64,000 nucleotides of DNA from DASZQY01 sp963843565 (lineage in GTDB: Bacteria > Pseudomonadota > Alphaproteobacteria > Rhizobiales > Kaistiaceae). Of this stretch, positions 17,462 to 26,680 are shown piece by piece. How positions within the stretch are numbered: the first letter of the stretch is position 1; each line of letters begins with the position of its first letter. Location of the stretch: NCBI GenBank assembly GCA_963843565.1, contig CAWJKY010000003.1:1798001-1862000 (forward strand). Direction: 5' to 3'. The position numbers and the translations under genes are program-made. The notes beneath the pieces are model-generated. The model did not search any database and was not told the origin of the DNA. It saw only the letters and a program-made list of their open reading frames with translations.

Positions 17462-18457
17462 CTACTTGGCAGCCTGTTCCTGCTGGGTGTGCTGGACCTT
17501 GATCACGGCCGGGCCGATGATCACGCCAAAAAGCACCGGGAGGAAGAACAGGATCATCGGCACGGTCAGCTTCGGCGGCAGGGCGGCGGCCTTTTTCTCG
17601 GCGGCGGTCATGCGCTGATCGCGGTTTTCCTGGGCGAGGACACGCAGCGAATGACCGAGCGGCGTGCCGTAGCGTTCCGCCTGGATGAGCGAGGTCATCA
17701 CCGACTTGACGGTCTCGAGGCCGGTGCGGTTGCCGAGGTTCTCATAGGCCTGGCGGCGCTCCTGCAAGTAGGACAGCTCGGCCGTGGTCAGCGTCAGCTC
17801 CTCGGCGAGCGGCACCGACTGGGCACCGATCTCCTCCGACACCTTGCGGAAGGCGGCCTCGGCCGACATGCCCGACTCGACGCAGATCAGGAGCAGGTCG
17901 AGGGCGTCCGGCCAGGCGCGGCGGATCGACGTCTGGCGCTTGGAGACGATGTTGGTGACGTAGAGGTTGGGCGCATAGAAGCCGATGTAGGAGATGCCAA
18001 GCGCGATCAGCACCTTGACCATCACGGGCTGGTCGAACTCAATGACCGCGATCATGTAGAAGAGCGTGACCGAGAAGAAGAGCAGCGGCAGCGTGACGCG
18101 CGCGAACAGGAAGACGACCAGCGGCGCCTGACCGCGCAGGCCCGCCATGCGCAGCCGGGCAAGGGTCTTGTCGTCGGCGAGCGCCTTGCGCAGATTGAAG
18201 CGATCGACGACGCGCTGCATGTAGGCCTTGGGCTCGGCGCGGAGCAGAGCGCGCTTCTTCTCGTCGGCCATGCGGGCGCGTTCGCGAGCCCGAATCTCCT
18301 CGCGCTCGAGCGCCACCGACTTGATGCGGGCGGCGAGCTGGTCGCGCTCGAAGACGGGCTGGACCACCGAATAGACGGTGGCGGCGACGGCAAGCGCCGC
18401 GAAGCAGGCGAGCAGAATCTGGGGGTTGGTTATGGCCTGGTAGAGGAGCTGGAACAT
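17462..18457 (-). CDS. tadC: Tad pilus inner-membrane platform protein TadC
   Basis: A 331-residue T2SSF-domain protein that, with TadB, forms the inner-membrane platform on which the CpaF/TadA ATPase acts. It has an N-terminal membrane helix, a charged cytoplasmic segment rich in Arg/Glu (residues 40-90), two central helices, the conserved T2SSF core (RRAWPDALDLLLICVESGMSAEAAF) and a C-terminal helix (ILFFLPVLFGVIIGPAVI). It is the last gene of the minus-strand cpaB-to-tadC run, 7 bases after tadB. Confidence 0.9.
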   Translation of the reverse strand: MFQLLYQAITNPQILLACFAALAVAATVYSVVQPVFERDQLAARIKSVALEREEIRARERARMADEKKRALLRAEPKAYMQRVVDRFNLRKALADDKTLARLRMAGLRGQAPLVVFLFARVTLPLLFFSVTLFYMIAVIEFDQPVMVKVLIALGISYIGFYAPNLYVTNIVSKRQTSIRRAWPDALDLLLICVESGMSAEAAFRKVSEEIGAQSVPLAEELTLTTAELSYLQERRQAYENLGNRTGLETVKSVMTSLIQAERYGTPLGHSLRVLAQENRDQRMTAAEKKAAALPPKLTVPMILFFLPVLFGVIIGPAVIKVQHTQQEQAAK

Positions 18458-18464
18458 TGCGCCC

Positions 18465-19475
18465 TCAGAAGTCGAAGTTGATCATCTTGCGCATGACCAG
18501 AATGCCGATCGTCATCCACACGGCGGAGGCGCCGAGGATCACGTTGCCAAGAGTCTCGGTGAACAGCAGCATGATGTAGCTGGGGCTGGTCAGCCAGACG
18601 AGGCCCATGACGACGCCCGGCAGAGCGCCGATGATGTAAGCGGAGGCCTTCGCCTCCATCGCCATGGCGCCGATCTTGCCCTTCATCTTCTTGCGGTCGC
18701 GCAAGACCCGCGACAGGTTGCCGAGCGCCTCGGCGAGATTGCCGCCGGCGCGCTGCTGGATGGATATGACGATCGCGAAGAAGTTGGACTCGGGAACGGG
18801 CACGCGATCGGGCAGCCGGGCGACCGCTTCGGACAGCGACAGACCCATGCTCTGGGTCTCGGAAATCTGCTTGAACTCGCTCCTGACCGGCTCGGCTGCC
18901 TCGTTGGCGATGATCTTGATGCAGTCGTTGAGCGGCAGACCCGCCTTGACGCCGCGCACGATGACGTCGACGGCGTTGGCGAATTCGTCGACGAACTGGC
19001 GGATGCGGCGCTTGCGCAGCCGGTTCACGAACCAGCGCGGCAGGCCGAGGAAGCCGACGACCGCGGCGGCGGCCGTCAGATAAAGCGGCGCGCCGGCCAG
19101 AAAGACGACGACGAACAGCACCAGCCCGCAGGCGAGGCTGATCAGCCAGAAGGTGCGGCGCGACCAGCTGAGGCCCGCCTGCTGTATGCGGGTGGTAAGC
19201 GGCGGCGACTTGGAATGCTTGGCCTTGGCCTGCTGCTTCTCCTCGAGCTCCTTGAGCGTCTCCTGAACCGATTTGCGGCGCTTGGAATCGACGGCCTGGG
19301 TGCGGGCGGCGGCGACCGAATCGACGCCGCGCTGCTTGCGCTGGACCTGCTCGAGCCGCTTCTCGGTGGTGTTCTCGGTCTGGATGCGCCCGTAGAGGAA
19401 CGCGTACGCAACGCCGCCGGCCGACAAGGCGGCCAGCGCGAAGATCGTCAGGAACGAGAGGAAGGAACCGGACAT
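18465..19475 (-). CDS. tadB: Tad pilus inner-membrane platform protein TadB
   Basis: A 336-residue T2SSF-domain protein paired with TadC. It has an N-terminal helix (FLTIFALAALSAGGVAYAF), a charged linker, two helices near residues 110-150, the core FVDEFANAVDVIVRGVKAGLPLNDCI and two C-terminal helices. The frame opens at TTG 19478, but ATG 19475 is the better start because it overlaps the cpaF TGA by one base (TGATG), a classical reinitiation junction. Confidence 0.9.
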   Translation of the reverse strand: MSGSFLSFLTIFALAALSAGGVAYAFLYGRIQTENTTEKRLEQVQRKQRGVDSVAAARTQAVDSKRRKSVQETLKELEEKQQAKAKHSKSPPLTTRIQQAGLSWSRRTFWLISLACGLVLFVVVFLAGAPLYLTAAAAVVGFLGLPRWFVNRLRKRRIRQFVDEFANAVDVIVRGVKAGLPLNDCIKIIANEAAEPVRSEFKQISETQSMGLSLSEAVARLPDRVPVPESNFFAIVISIQQRAGGNLAEALGNLSRVLRDRKKMKGKIGAMAMEAKASAYIIGALPGVVMGLVWLTSPSYIMLLFTETLGNVILGASAVWMTIGILVMRKMINFDF

Positions 19476-21067
19476 CAACCTGCCTTCTGGTCGGCGAATT
19501 TGTCTTCCTCGGCGTTGGCCGAATCGAGCGCCGCGGCCAGACGGCCCTCGTCGTTGTAGTAGCGGGCGCGATCCCAGAACTTCGGCCGGCCGATGCCGGT
19601 CGAACGGTGACGCCCGAGGATGCGGCCGCTGCTGTCCTCGCCCTGGATCTCGAAGACGAAGATGTCCTGGGTAGTGATGACCTCGCCCTCGATGCCGACC
19701 ACCTCGGTGATGTAGGTGACGCGGCGCGAACCGTCGCGCAGACGTTCGGTCTGGATGATGACGTCGATGGAGTTGGAGATCATCTCGCGGATGGTCTTCA
19801 TGGGCAGCGCAAAACCGCCCATGGTGATCATCGACTCAAGGCGCGAGAGGGCCTCGCGCGGGCTGTTGGCATGGAGCGTGCCCATCGAGCCGTCGTGGCC
19901 GGTGTTCATGGCCTGGAGCAGGTCGAAGGCCTCGGGTCCGCGCACCTCGCCGACGATGATGCGCTCAGGCCGCATACGCAGGCAGTTCTTGACGAGATCG
20001 CGCATGGTGATCTCGCCCTCGCCCTCGATGTTGGGCGGGCGCGTCTCGAGACGCACGACGTGGGGCTGCTGGAGCTGCAGTTCGGCAGCGTCCTCGGCGG
20101 TAATGATGCGCTCGTCGGCCTCGATGTAGCGCGTCAGGCAGTTGAGCAGCGTGGTCTTGCCGGAGCCGGTGCCGCCGGAGACCAGCACGTTACAGCGCGA
20201 GCGCGCGATGATCTGCAGGATGGTGGCGCCATCCGGCGTGACGGTGCCGAACTTGACCAGCTGATCGAGGGTCAGCTTGTCCTTCTTGAACTTTCTGATG
20301 GTGAGCGTCGGCCCGTCGATGGCGAGCGGCGGAGCGATGACATTGACGCGGCTGCCGTCGGGGAGGCGCGCGTCGCAGATCGGCGAGGCTTCGTCGACGC
20401 GCCGGCCGACCTGGCTGACGATGCGCTGGCAGATGTTCATGAGCTGCGCGTTGTCGCGGAAACGCACCGAGGTCTCCTGCACCCGGCCGGCGACTTCGAT
20501 GTAGGTCCGGAAGGCGCCGTTGACCATGATGTCGGAGATGTCGTCGCGGGCGAGCAGCGGCTCCAGCGGGCCGAGGCCGAGAACGTCGTTGCAGATGTCC
20601 TCGAGCAGATCCTCCTGCTCGGCGATCGACATCACGATGTTCTTGAGCGCGATGATGTCGTTGACGATGTCGCGAATTTCCTCGCGCGCCGACTCGATGT
20701 CGAGACGCGAGAGCTGCGACAGGTCGATGGTGTCGATCAGCGCCGAGAAGACGGTCGACTTGATATCGTAGAAGTTCTCGGAACGGCGCACAGCGCTGTC
20801 GTTGACGGCGGGGCGGGCGCGGGTCGTCTCGCCGCCGGAGCGGCTCGCCGGGGCGCTGGAACGGCTCGCCGGGGCGGCGGTCGGCTCGGGCGGCTCGGCG
20901 CGATGGGCCGGCGGCGGGATCGCGCCGCCGAGCGCCTCAGACTTGGGCTCCGAGTCGAAAGACGTGTCCGGCGGCAGACGCACCTCGTCCGCCACCGATG
21001 GCCTTTCGGCCGGGGGAACGGACGGCGGCGGCCCGCCGATCTCACTCTTGCCGCGCTTACCGAACAT
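19475..21067 (-). CDS. cpaF: Tad pilus secretion ATPase CpaF/TadA
   Basis: GspE-type hexameric ATPase, 530 residues, powering Flp pilus polymerisation. The first 110 residues are a proline-rich disordered lead. Then come the N-terminal domain (PLLARDDISDIMVNG), Walker A GGTGSGKTTLLNCL, an Asp box with AEDAAELQL, Walker B region RPERIIVGEVRGPEA and the His box GHDGSMGTLHANSPREAL. All catalytic motifs are intact. It lies between cpaE and tadB in the usual order. The stop overlaps the tadB start. Confidence 0.94.
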   Translation of the reverse strand: MFGKRGKSEIGGPPPSVPPAERPSVADEVRLPPDTSFDSEPKSEALGGAIPPPAHRAEPPEPTAAPASRSSAPASRSGGETTRARPAVNDSAVRRSENFYDIKSTVFSALIDTIDLSQLSRLDIESAREEIRDIVNDIIALKNIVMSIAEQEDLLEDICNDVLGLGPLEPLLARDDISDIMVNGAFRTYIEVAGRVQETSVRFRDNAQLMNICQRIVSQVGRRVDEASPICDARLPDGSRVNVIAPPLAIDGPTLTIRKFKKDKLTLDQLVKFGTVTPDGATILQIIARSRCNVLVSGGTGSGKTTLLNCLTRYIEADERIITAEDAAELQLQQPHVVRLETRPPNIEGEGEITMRDLVKNCLRMRPERIIVGEVRGPEAFDLLQAMNTGHDGSMGTLHANSPREALSRLESMITMGGFALPMKTIREMISNSIDVIIQTERLRDGSRRVTYITEVVGIEGEVITTQDIFVFEIQGEDSSGRILGRHRSTGIGRPKFWDRARYYNDEGRLAAALDSANAEEDKFADQKAG

Positions 21068-21080
21068 TTACGGGCCTCGC

Positions 21081-22367
21081 TCAGGCAGTCTTGCCACGGA
21101 ACCGGGCGAGCAGCGGCGCCAGCGCACTGCGCTTCTGGCGTTTGGCCTCGACACGTCCGGTCAGCACTCTGGCGATCTGGTCAAAGGATTGCGCGGTCTG
21201 GCTCTTGGGGTCGGCCTCGGAGATCATCTGGCCGTTGTTGGCGGCGGTCCCGAAGAGCTGGGCGTCGAAGGGGATGATCGCGGCCGGCGTCAGGTTCAGC
21301 GCGGCGGCGAATTCATCAACCTTGATCTCGGGGCGCTTGGCGATCCCGACCTTGTTGACGACCAGGTGGGGCGGATGGTCGTTGGCGCGCGCGGCGCGCA
21401 GGAGATCGACCAGGTTCTTAGCATTGCGCAGGTTGGCGAGATCGGGCTCGACGGTGAGCACCACCTCGTCGGCGGCGAGCAACGTTTTGCGCATCCACGA
21501 ACTCCACACGTGGGGCAGATCGATGACCACGGCGGGCACACCCGCCTGGGCGACGTCGATGACCTGCTCGAAGGTGTTCTCGTGGAAGTCGTAGGTGCGG
21601 TCGAGTGTCGCCGGCGCGGCCAGCAGGCTCAGATGCTCCGAGCAGCGGGCGAGCAGGCGGTCGAGGAAGTTGTCGTCGAGCCGGTCGGGCGCGTTGATCG
21701 CCTCGGCGATCCCCTGAGCCGGATCCTGATTGAAGTCGAGCCCGGCGGTGCCGAAGGCGAGGTCGAAATCGGCGACCACGACGTCGCTCTCGAAGCCGCG
21801 CGCGATCGACCAGGCGACATTGTGGGCGACCATCGAGGAGCCGACGCCGCCCTTGCCGCCGATGAAGGCAATGGTGCGGCCGAGCGGCTGGGTGGAGCGC
21901 TCGACGTAGAGATCGGCGACGGTGCGGATGATGCCGAACAGATCGACCGGCGTGACCAGATATTCGCTGACACCGCGCTGGGTGAGGCTGCGGTACAGCT
22001 CAACGTCGTTGACGTGGCCGATGACGACGACCTTGGTGCCGGTGTCGCAGACTTCGGCGAGGCGATCGAGCTCGACCTCGAGACGGTCGCGCGGCAGACG
22101 GGCCTCGACGATGATGAGGTTGGGCGTCGCCGCGGCCTGATAGAACTCGGCCGCGGCGGTGATACCGCCGGTCTGCACCTTGACGTGGGCGCGGGCCATG
22201 CGGCGGTCGCGGGCCGCCGCTTCGACGGCCGCGACGAGCTCGGGCGATTCGCAGAACGCCTGGATGGAGATGCGCGGGACCGGGCGGATATCCGGGACAG
22301 CGGTTGTTGCGGGCGCGGCCGCGCCTTCCTGCGAGAGGTCGGGATCGCGAAAAGCCAGATCAGTCAT
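21081..22367 (-). CDS. cpaE: Tad pilus localisation ATPase CpaE/TadZ
   Basis: MinD/ParA-like protein of 428 residues that directs the Tad machine to its cell site, polar in Caulobacter. An N-terminal receiver-like domain (roughly residues 30-150, LIIVEARLPRDRLEVELDRLA) precedes the ATPase domain. The domain has a deviant Walker A, FIGGKGGVGSSMVAHNVAW, where the second lysine position is Ser, and the VVADFDLAFGTAGLDFN segment. The start overlaps the cpaD stop by 4 bases. Confidence 0.9.
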   Translation of the reverse strand: MTDLAFRDPDLSQEGAAAPATTAVPDIRPVPRISIQAFCESPELVAAVEAAARDRRMARAHVKVQTGGITAAAEFYQAAATPNLIIVEARLPRDRLEVELDRLAEVCDTGTKVVVIGHVNDVELYRSLTQRGVSEYLVTPVDLFGIIRTVADLYVERSTQPLGRTIAFIGGKGGVGSSMVAHNVAWSIARGFESDVVVADFDLAFGTAGLDFNQDPAQGIAEAINAPDRLDDNFLDRLLARCSEHLSLLAAPATLDRTYDFHENTFEQVIDVAQAGVPAVVIDLPHVWSSWMRKTLLAADEVVLTVEPDLANLRNAKNLVDLLRAARANDHPPHLVVNKVGIAKRPEIKVDEFAAALNLTPAAIIPFDAQLFGTAANNGQMISEADPKSQTAQSFDQIARVLTGRVEAKRQKRSALAPLLARFRGKTA

Positions 22368-23113
22368 GGGGTGCCGACTCCTGTCGCGACGCTGCCGCCG
22401 GTCAATTGCGTGGTGTTGCTGCCGAAGGCCTGGCCGGTGCGGTACTTGGTGAGAACGTCGGCGCGGCGGGCCGCATCGGCCGGTGTCATGCCGCGCGGAT
22501 AGAGCAGGTCGAGCGGGTTATCGACCATGGCCGCCAGGTTCTGCTGCGTGGAGCAGCCGAAGTCCTTGTAGAGCTGGTTCGAATAGTTGTTCGACAGCTG
22601 CTCGGAGTAATCGCCGCAGGGATGGGTGGTGGCGGCAACGACGCGATTGTAGGCGATGCGCACCGGCGCAATCCGGTCGTCGCTCTTGGCCTTGTAGACG
22701 CGGTAGTCGATGGCGGCCGGATTGATGCCGGACTTGCGCAGCGCGTCCTCGACCTGCACGGCGACGGCGGCGGCGGCGACCTGGTTCGGCGAACCGGACG
22801 GCGCCACGACGGCGATCGTCGAGGTGCCGGAGGCGAGGAAGCGCTTGGCAAAGAAGTTGATGTTGGACTTGATCGCGTCAGGGAGACGGGTGGCGTTGCC
22901 GGCGACCGGCACGTCGAGGGTGGCCACCTGGTCCTGAAGCTGGAGCGGGTTATTGGCGTGGTAGGAGTCGGGGATCGACGAGGTCGACACGGTCGGGTCG
23001 ACGTCGTTCGACGCGCAGGCGGCGAGCGCCATCGCCAGGCCGCCCGCCATTGCGACACCCACGAGCGGGTGGAAGCGGCGACGACGGAGACTTGAAGCGT
23101 TTGCGGTAGTCAT
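22364..23113 (-). CDS. cpaD: Tad pilus lipoprotein CpaD
   Basis: A 249-residue outer-membrane-associated lipoprotein of the CpaD family, thought to help the CpaC secretin. ATG 23113 gives a charged N-terminus, a hydrophobic helix (GVAMAGGLAMALAAC) and a lipobox LAAC. The conserved second half holds CGDYSEQLSNNYSNQLYKDFGCSTQ (two Cys; read in two pieces) and a DLLYPRGMTPADAARR block. It sits between cpaC and cpaE, overlapping cpaE by 4 bases. Confidence 0.88.
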   Translation of the reverse strand: MTTANASSLRRRRFHPLVGVAMAGGLAMALAACASNDVDPTVSTSSIPDSYHANNPLQLQDQVATLDVPVAGNATRLPDAIKSNINFFAKRFLASGTSTIAVVAPSGSPNQVAAAAVAVQVEDALRKSGINPAAIDYRVYKAKSDDRIAPVRIAYNRVVAATTHPCGDYSEQLSNNYSNQLYKDFGCSTQQNLAAMVDNPLDLLYPRGMTPADAARRADVLTKYRTGQAFGSNTTQLTGGSVATGVGTP

Positions 23114-23142
23114 CTGGATTGGCTCCGTTGGTGCCCGACTGG

Positions 23143-24681
23143 CTACTCGTAGATGAAACCGTAGCGGCCTTGGTACTGACCGTTGGTGTTCGACTTGGTG
23201 CCCGGACCGCCATAGACCCGGTTGATGTCGCCCATGAACACGGCCTGGCCATCGGTGGCCGGGATGAAGCCGGCATCCGGGGTGGACAGGGCGGAGCGCG
23301 GCACCGGCTTGACCAGGTACGGGGTGACGATGATGACGAGCTCGGTCTGGTCGCGCTGGAAATCGCGGCTGCGGAAGAGCGCGCCAAGCACCGGCAGCTT
23401 GCCGAGGCCGGGAAGCGCTGCGATCGACTCGCGAACGCTGTCCTCCATGAGCCCGCCGAGGACCATCGAGCCGCCGGAGGGCAGTTCGAGCGTGCTCTCG
23501 GCGCGGCGCACCTTGAGGCCGGGAATGCTCAGGCTGTTGCCGGAGGTGCCACCGTTGAGCGTGAAGGAACCCTGCGACGTCAGCTCGGAAACCTCGGTCT
23601 TGACGTGCAGGCTGATGCGGCCTTCCGACAGAACGACCGGGGTGAAGGCGAGCGCCACGCCGAACGGCTTGAAGGTGACGGTGACGTTGCCACTCGAATC
23701 GCGGGACGTCGGGACCGGGAACTCGCCGCCGGCCAGGAACGAGGCGTTCTCGCCGGAAATGGCAGTGAGCGTCGGCTCGGCGAGCGTCTTCAGCATGCCG
23801 GTCTGCTCGAGCGCGCGGATGGTGGCGGCGATCGAGGAATTGCCGGAGGTGAAGCCGAGCTTTATGGCGTTGTCGGACCCGGGCTTGTTGGCGACGCCGT
23901 AGGGATTGCCGAGGGTCGTGCAATCGGTCGGGTTGGTGATGCACGAGTTGAAGGCGCCGATGCTGACGTTGCCGCCGAAGGTCACGCCGAACTGCTTGGC
24001 GACGTTACGCTGAACCTCGGCAACGGTGATCTTCAGGTGAACCTGATCCTCGCCCTCGATGGTCAGCATGTTCATGATGGTGCTGGTCGGCGTGGAGGCT
24101 CCGAGCGAAATCGAGACGCTGCCGGCAGTGCTGGCGCCGGTCGTGCTGGTGGTGCCGCCGGTCGGCTGAGCCTGGGCGCCGCCGTTGGCGAAGGCGGTGG
24201 CGATGTCCTGCGCCTTCTGCGAATCGGAGGCATTCTTGACCGTGCCGGTGAGCACGATGTTGTCGCTGACGATCTCAACGTTGATGTTGGAATCGGGGAT
24301 CAGGCGCTGGAGCATGCTGGCCAGCGTCGACACGTCGCGTTCGACCTCGAGATCGAGGGAGACGATGCGCTGGCCGGCGCGATCGAAGACGATGACGTTG
24401 GACTGACCGACCTTGACGCCGGTCACGTAGATGCGGGTCGGCGTGCGGATGACCGCGTCGGCGATGTCGGGATTGGACACCAGGATGTCGCGGGCCTGAC
24501 GCGGCAGGTCGAGGACCAGCGACTTGTTGAGGCCGACCTTGACGGAGCGGGTGATACCGTCGCTCTGGGCGATGACCCCGGGGGCGGCATCGGCGGCGAA
24601 GGCAACCGGGGCGTGGACCGCGGCGCCGGCCAACAGGGCCGCTCCGGCGATCACCAGCGTGCGCATGAGCTCTCGCGGCAT
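23143..24681 (-). CDS. cpaC: Tad pilus outer-membrane secretin CpaC/RcpA
   Basis: Secretin of about 512 residues forming the outer-membrane pore for the Flp pilus. After a signal peptide (LVIAGAALLAGAAVHAPVAFA) come the pilus-formation N-terminal domain (KSLVLDLPRQARDILVSNPD), a BON-like segment (VEIVSDNIVLTGTVKNASD) and the secretin core, with FKPFGVALAFTPVV and the C-terminal VPVLGALFRSRDFQRDQTEL-like segment. The frame can start at GTG 24750 or ATG 24741, but ATG 24681 follows AAGGAA by 8 bases and directly precedes the signal peptide. Confidence 0.9.
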   Translation of the reverse strand: MPRELMRTLVIAGAALLAGAAVHAPVAFAADAAPGVIAQSDGITRSVKVGLNKSLVLDLPRQARDILVSNPDIADAVIRTPTRIYVTGVKVGQSNVIVFDRAGQRIVSLDLEVERDVSTLASMLQRLIPDSNINVEIVSDNIVLTGTVKNASDSQKAQDIATAFANGGAQAQPTGGTTSTTGASTAGSVSISLGASTPTSTIMNMLTIEGEDQVHLKITVAEVQRNVAKQFGVTFGGNVSIGAFNSCITNPTDCTTLGNPYGVANKPGSDNAIKLGFTSGNSSIAATIRALEQTGMLKTLAEPTLTAISGENASFLAGGEFPVPTSRDSSGNVTVTFKPFGVALAFTPVVLSEGRISLHVKTEVSELTSQGSFTLNGGTSGNSLSIPGLKVRRAESTLELPSGGSMVLGGLMEDSVRESIAALPGLGKLPVLGALFRSRDFQRDQTELVIIVTPYLVKPVPRSALSTPDAGFIPATDGQAVFMGDINRVYGGPGTKSNTNGQYQGRYGFIYE

Positions 24682-24746
24682 CTTGGCAATTCCTTGGTTC
24701 TTCACTGTCGGCCTGACGGCAGAGACGGGGAGAGAGAACATGGCGC

Positions 24747-25574
24747 TCACCGGATCGTATCGACTTCGCGGGCGACACCGTTCTTGACGACGGTGACGGC
24801 ACCGTTGGCCTTGGTGCCACCGATGAGATGAACGGCGTCGTTGGCGTTGTCGCTCGGCGAAGGCCGCGAGTTGGCGATCGAGCGGAGCGCGAGGGTCAGC
24901 CGGTCGCTCATCTGCTGGGCGACAGTGAGGATCTCGGCCTGCTGGGGGGTGAGCTCGAGCGTGGCGGTCTGACCGACGACGACCTTCTCGCCGTTCTTGT
25001 CCTCGATCGCCTGATCGATGGCCAGCACGCGGACGTTATGGAGAATGGTCTCGGTCTGGTAGCCGTTGCCGCCCGGGGTGGTCGTCGCCGAATCGCTGCG
25101 CCGGGTCATGATGACATCGACGCGGTCGTTGGGCAGGATGAAGCCGCCGGCGGAGGTATCGGCGGCGATCTTGGTGGCCACGGCGCGCATGCCGGTCGGC
25201 AGGATGGCGGCCATGAAGCCCTGGTCGGAATGGATGAGCTTGGCGGCGCTGATCGGCTCGCCCGCGTAGAGGGAGGCGCGCGCGATGGCGCCGACGACCG
25301 GGTCGATCTGACTTTCGCCGGTGCCACTCTTGGTGATGAACTTCTCCGACACGCCGGTCGAGGGCCAATCGGCCCACTTGACGGAATCCCGCTTCAGCGT
25401 CGTGCCGACCGGAATGTCGTCACTGGCGACGAGAACCTGGGTTGCGGCGACGGGTGCCGGCGCGGCGACCTCCACGGGAGGCGGCGAATTGCCGGTGAGG
25501 TTGAGCGCGAGGAATGCCGCGACCAGACCAGCGCCGACGGCGACACCCAGGACGGCAACGCGAGTGAGCTTCAT
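24747..25574 (-). CDS. cpaB: Tad pilus assembly protein CpaB/RcpC
   Basis: A 275-residue periplasmic protein with an N-terminal membrane helix (RVAVLGVAVGAGLVAAFLAL) and an SAF domain (VLVASDDIPVGTTLKRDSVK). RcpC/CpaB domain segments follow (MRAVATKIAADTSAGGFILP, NDRVDVIMTRR). CpaB acts with the secretin. It is the first gene of the cpaB-cpaC-cpaD-cpaE-cpaF-tadB-tadC run. ATG 25574 was chosen because the helix begins at once. An exact CtrA-type half-site lies 68 bases upstream. Confidence 0.9.
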   Translation of the reverse strand: MKLTRVAVLGVAVGAGLVAAFLALNLTGNSPPPVEVAAPAPVAATQVLVASDDIPVGTTLKRDSVKWADWPSTGVSEKFITKSGTGESQIDPVVGAIARASLYAGEPISAAKLIHSDQGFMAAILPTGMRAVATKIAADTSAGGFILPNDRVDVIMTRRSDSATTTPGGNGYQTETILHNVRVLAIDQAIEDKNGEKVVVGQTATLELTPQQAEILTVAQQMSDRLTLALRSIANSRPSPSDNANDAVHLIGGTKANGAVTVVKNGVAREVDTIR

Positions 25575-25641
25575 GTGACGCACCCTCTTCGACGGTCGAT
25601 CCCGTCCACGGTCAGCAGTTTCGTCCGGCAATCGTGTACTT

Positions 25642-25677
25642 ATGGTTAACCAACGGTGAGATTTCGTGATTAACCAA
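25642..25677 (-). promoter_or_regulatory. CtrA-like half-site upstream of cpaB
   Basis: ATGGTTAA at 25642-25649 is the reverse complement of TTAACCAT and so lies on the coding strand of cpaB, 68 bases before its start. TTAACCAA occurs at 25646-25653 and again at 25670-25677. The nearly equal placement of TTAACCAT before tadD supports shared control. CtrA control of pilus genes is known in Caulobacter; here it is inferred. Confidence 0.45.
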
Positions 25678-25766
25678 GCGTTACCGACACCGGACGCAGG
25701 GATCGCGCATCGTGTGAAGAGTCGTGCGCCAGGGCGCCTTGCGGAACGTCAGCCCGCCAGGTCGTC

Positions 25767-26279
25767 CTAGCCCGCCGTCAGAGTCATCCAGACGGTGTGC
25801 GGATAGACGGCGAGTCCGGCGGCGGCCAGCGCGACCCCATATGGCACGCCCGCTTCCCTATCGTGCAGCCGCTGCACCCACGGCTGACGAATGATGAAGG
25901 CGGGCAGAACCGACCGCCGGAACGAAAGCATCAGAACGGTGAGAATGCCGCCGAAGATCGCCCCTACGGCGATGAACTCGAGGCCGGCTTCCCACCCGAT
26001 CCACAGGGTCGCGACAGTGACGAGCTTGGCGTCGCCACCTCCGACCCAGCCGAAGGCGAAACAGACGAAGGCGACCGCCAGCACAATGCCGGCGGCGGCG
26101 AAATGCATTCCGAAGGTGTGGAGATCCATGCCGACGAGCGGCGTCAGCACGACAAACGCGGCGCCGATCGCCAGCGTCAGCCGGTTGGAGATGGTCATGG
26201 TCAGGAGGTCGGAGGCGGCGGCGAATGCCATGCCGATCGGGAAGACCAGAAAGGCGAGGTAGTGGACGACCCCAATCAT
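25767..26279 (-). CDS. cpaA: Tad prepilin peptidase CpaA/TadV
   Basis: Inner-membrane aspartic peptidase of about 170 residues that cleaves the Flp prepilin leader. The two catalytic aspartates are visible in AAASDLLTMTISNR and in GWVGGGDAKL. About five to six hydrophobic helices follow the family pattern, and it lacks the methylase domain of PilD. The frame can open at GTG 26315, but ATG 26279 has GGAG 9 bases upstream and starts at the first helix. It lies between the pilin and cpaB genes on the same strand. Confidence 0.88.
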   Translation of the reverse strand: MIGVVHYLAFLVFPIGMAFAAASDLLTMTISNRLTLAIGAAFVVLTPLVGMDLHTFGMHFAAAGIVLAVAFVCFAFGWVGGGDAKLVTVATLWIGWEAGLEFIAVGAIFGGILTVLMLSFRRSVLPAFIIRQPWVQRLHDREAGVPYGVALAAAGLAVYPHTVWMTLTAG

Positions 26280-26506
26280 TCGAACCAGCTCCGGCGTGCG
26301 CTGTCGTTTGCTCACACCATGTCTAGCGACCGATGATTAAGGGGTTCTGAAACCAGCGGTTCGAATGGTAACGAATCCGGGCGGCGCAGCGGACGCCCGA
26401 ACGCCAGACGTAGACGGGGCTGCCCGGTCACCCGGGCAGCCCCGTTGGAACTTCGCGAGCGAAGGGCGCGCTTGCCGCGCCACCCCGCTCTTCAGATCAG
26501 CGCCGA

Positions 26507-26680
26507 TTAGGTCGGGCCGTTGATCTTGCCGGCAATGCTGCCGAACACGGAGTTCAGCTTGGTGCCGAGAGCGCCGGCGCCGACGATGATGGCAACGCCG
26601 ATGAGCGTGGCGATCAGGCCGTATTCGATGGCCGTGGCGCCCGACTCGTCCTTCGCAAAACGGGTAAACAGGGATTTCAT
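26507..26680 (-). CDS. flp: Flp/Fap type IVb pilin 1
   Basis: Major-pilin-type protein of 57 residues, too short for a simple length filter. It starts MKSLFTRFAKDESGATAIEYG: a short basic leader, then the class IVb processing motif in which cleavage by CpaA precedes ATAIEYG with the Glu-Tyr pair. A single hydrophobic helix (LIATLIGVAIIVGAGALG) forms the filament core, and the tail ends KINGPT. It differs from the second pilin only at four residues, all in the leader region. AT-rich upstream DNA suggests a strong promoter. Confidence 0.92.
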   Translation of the reverse strand: MKSLFTRFAKDESGATAIEYGLIATLIGVAIIVGAGALGTKLNSVFGSIAGKINGPT

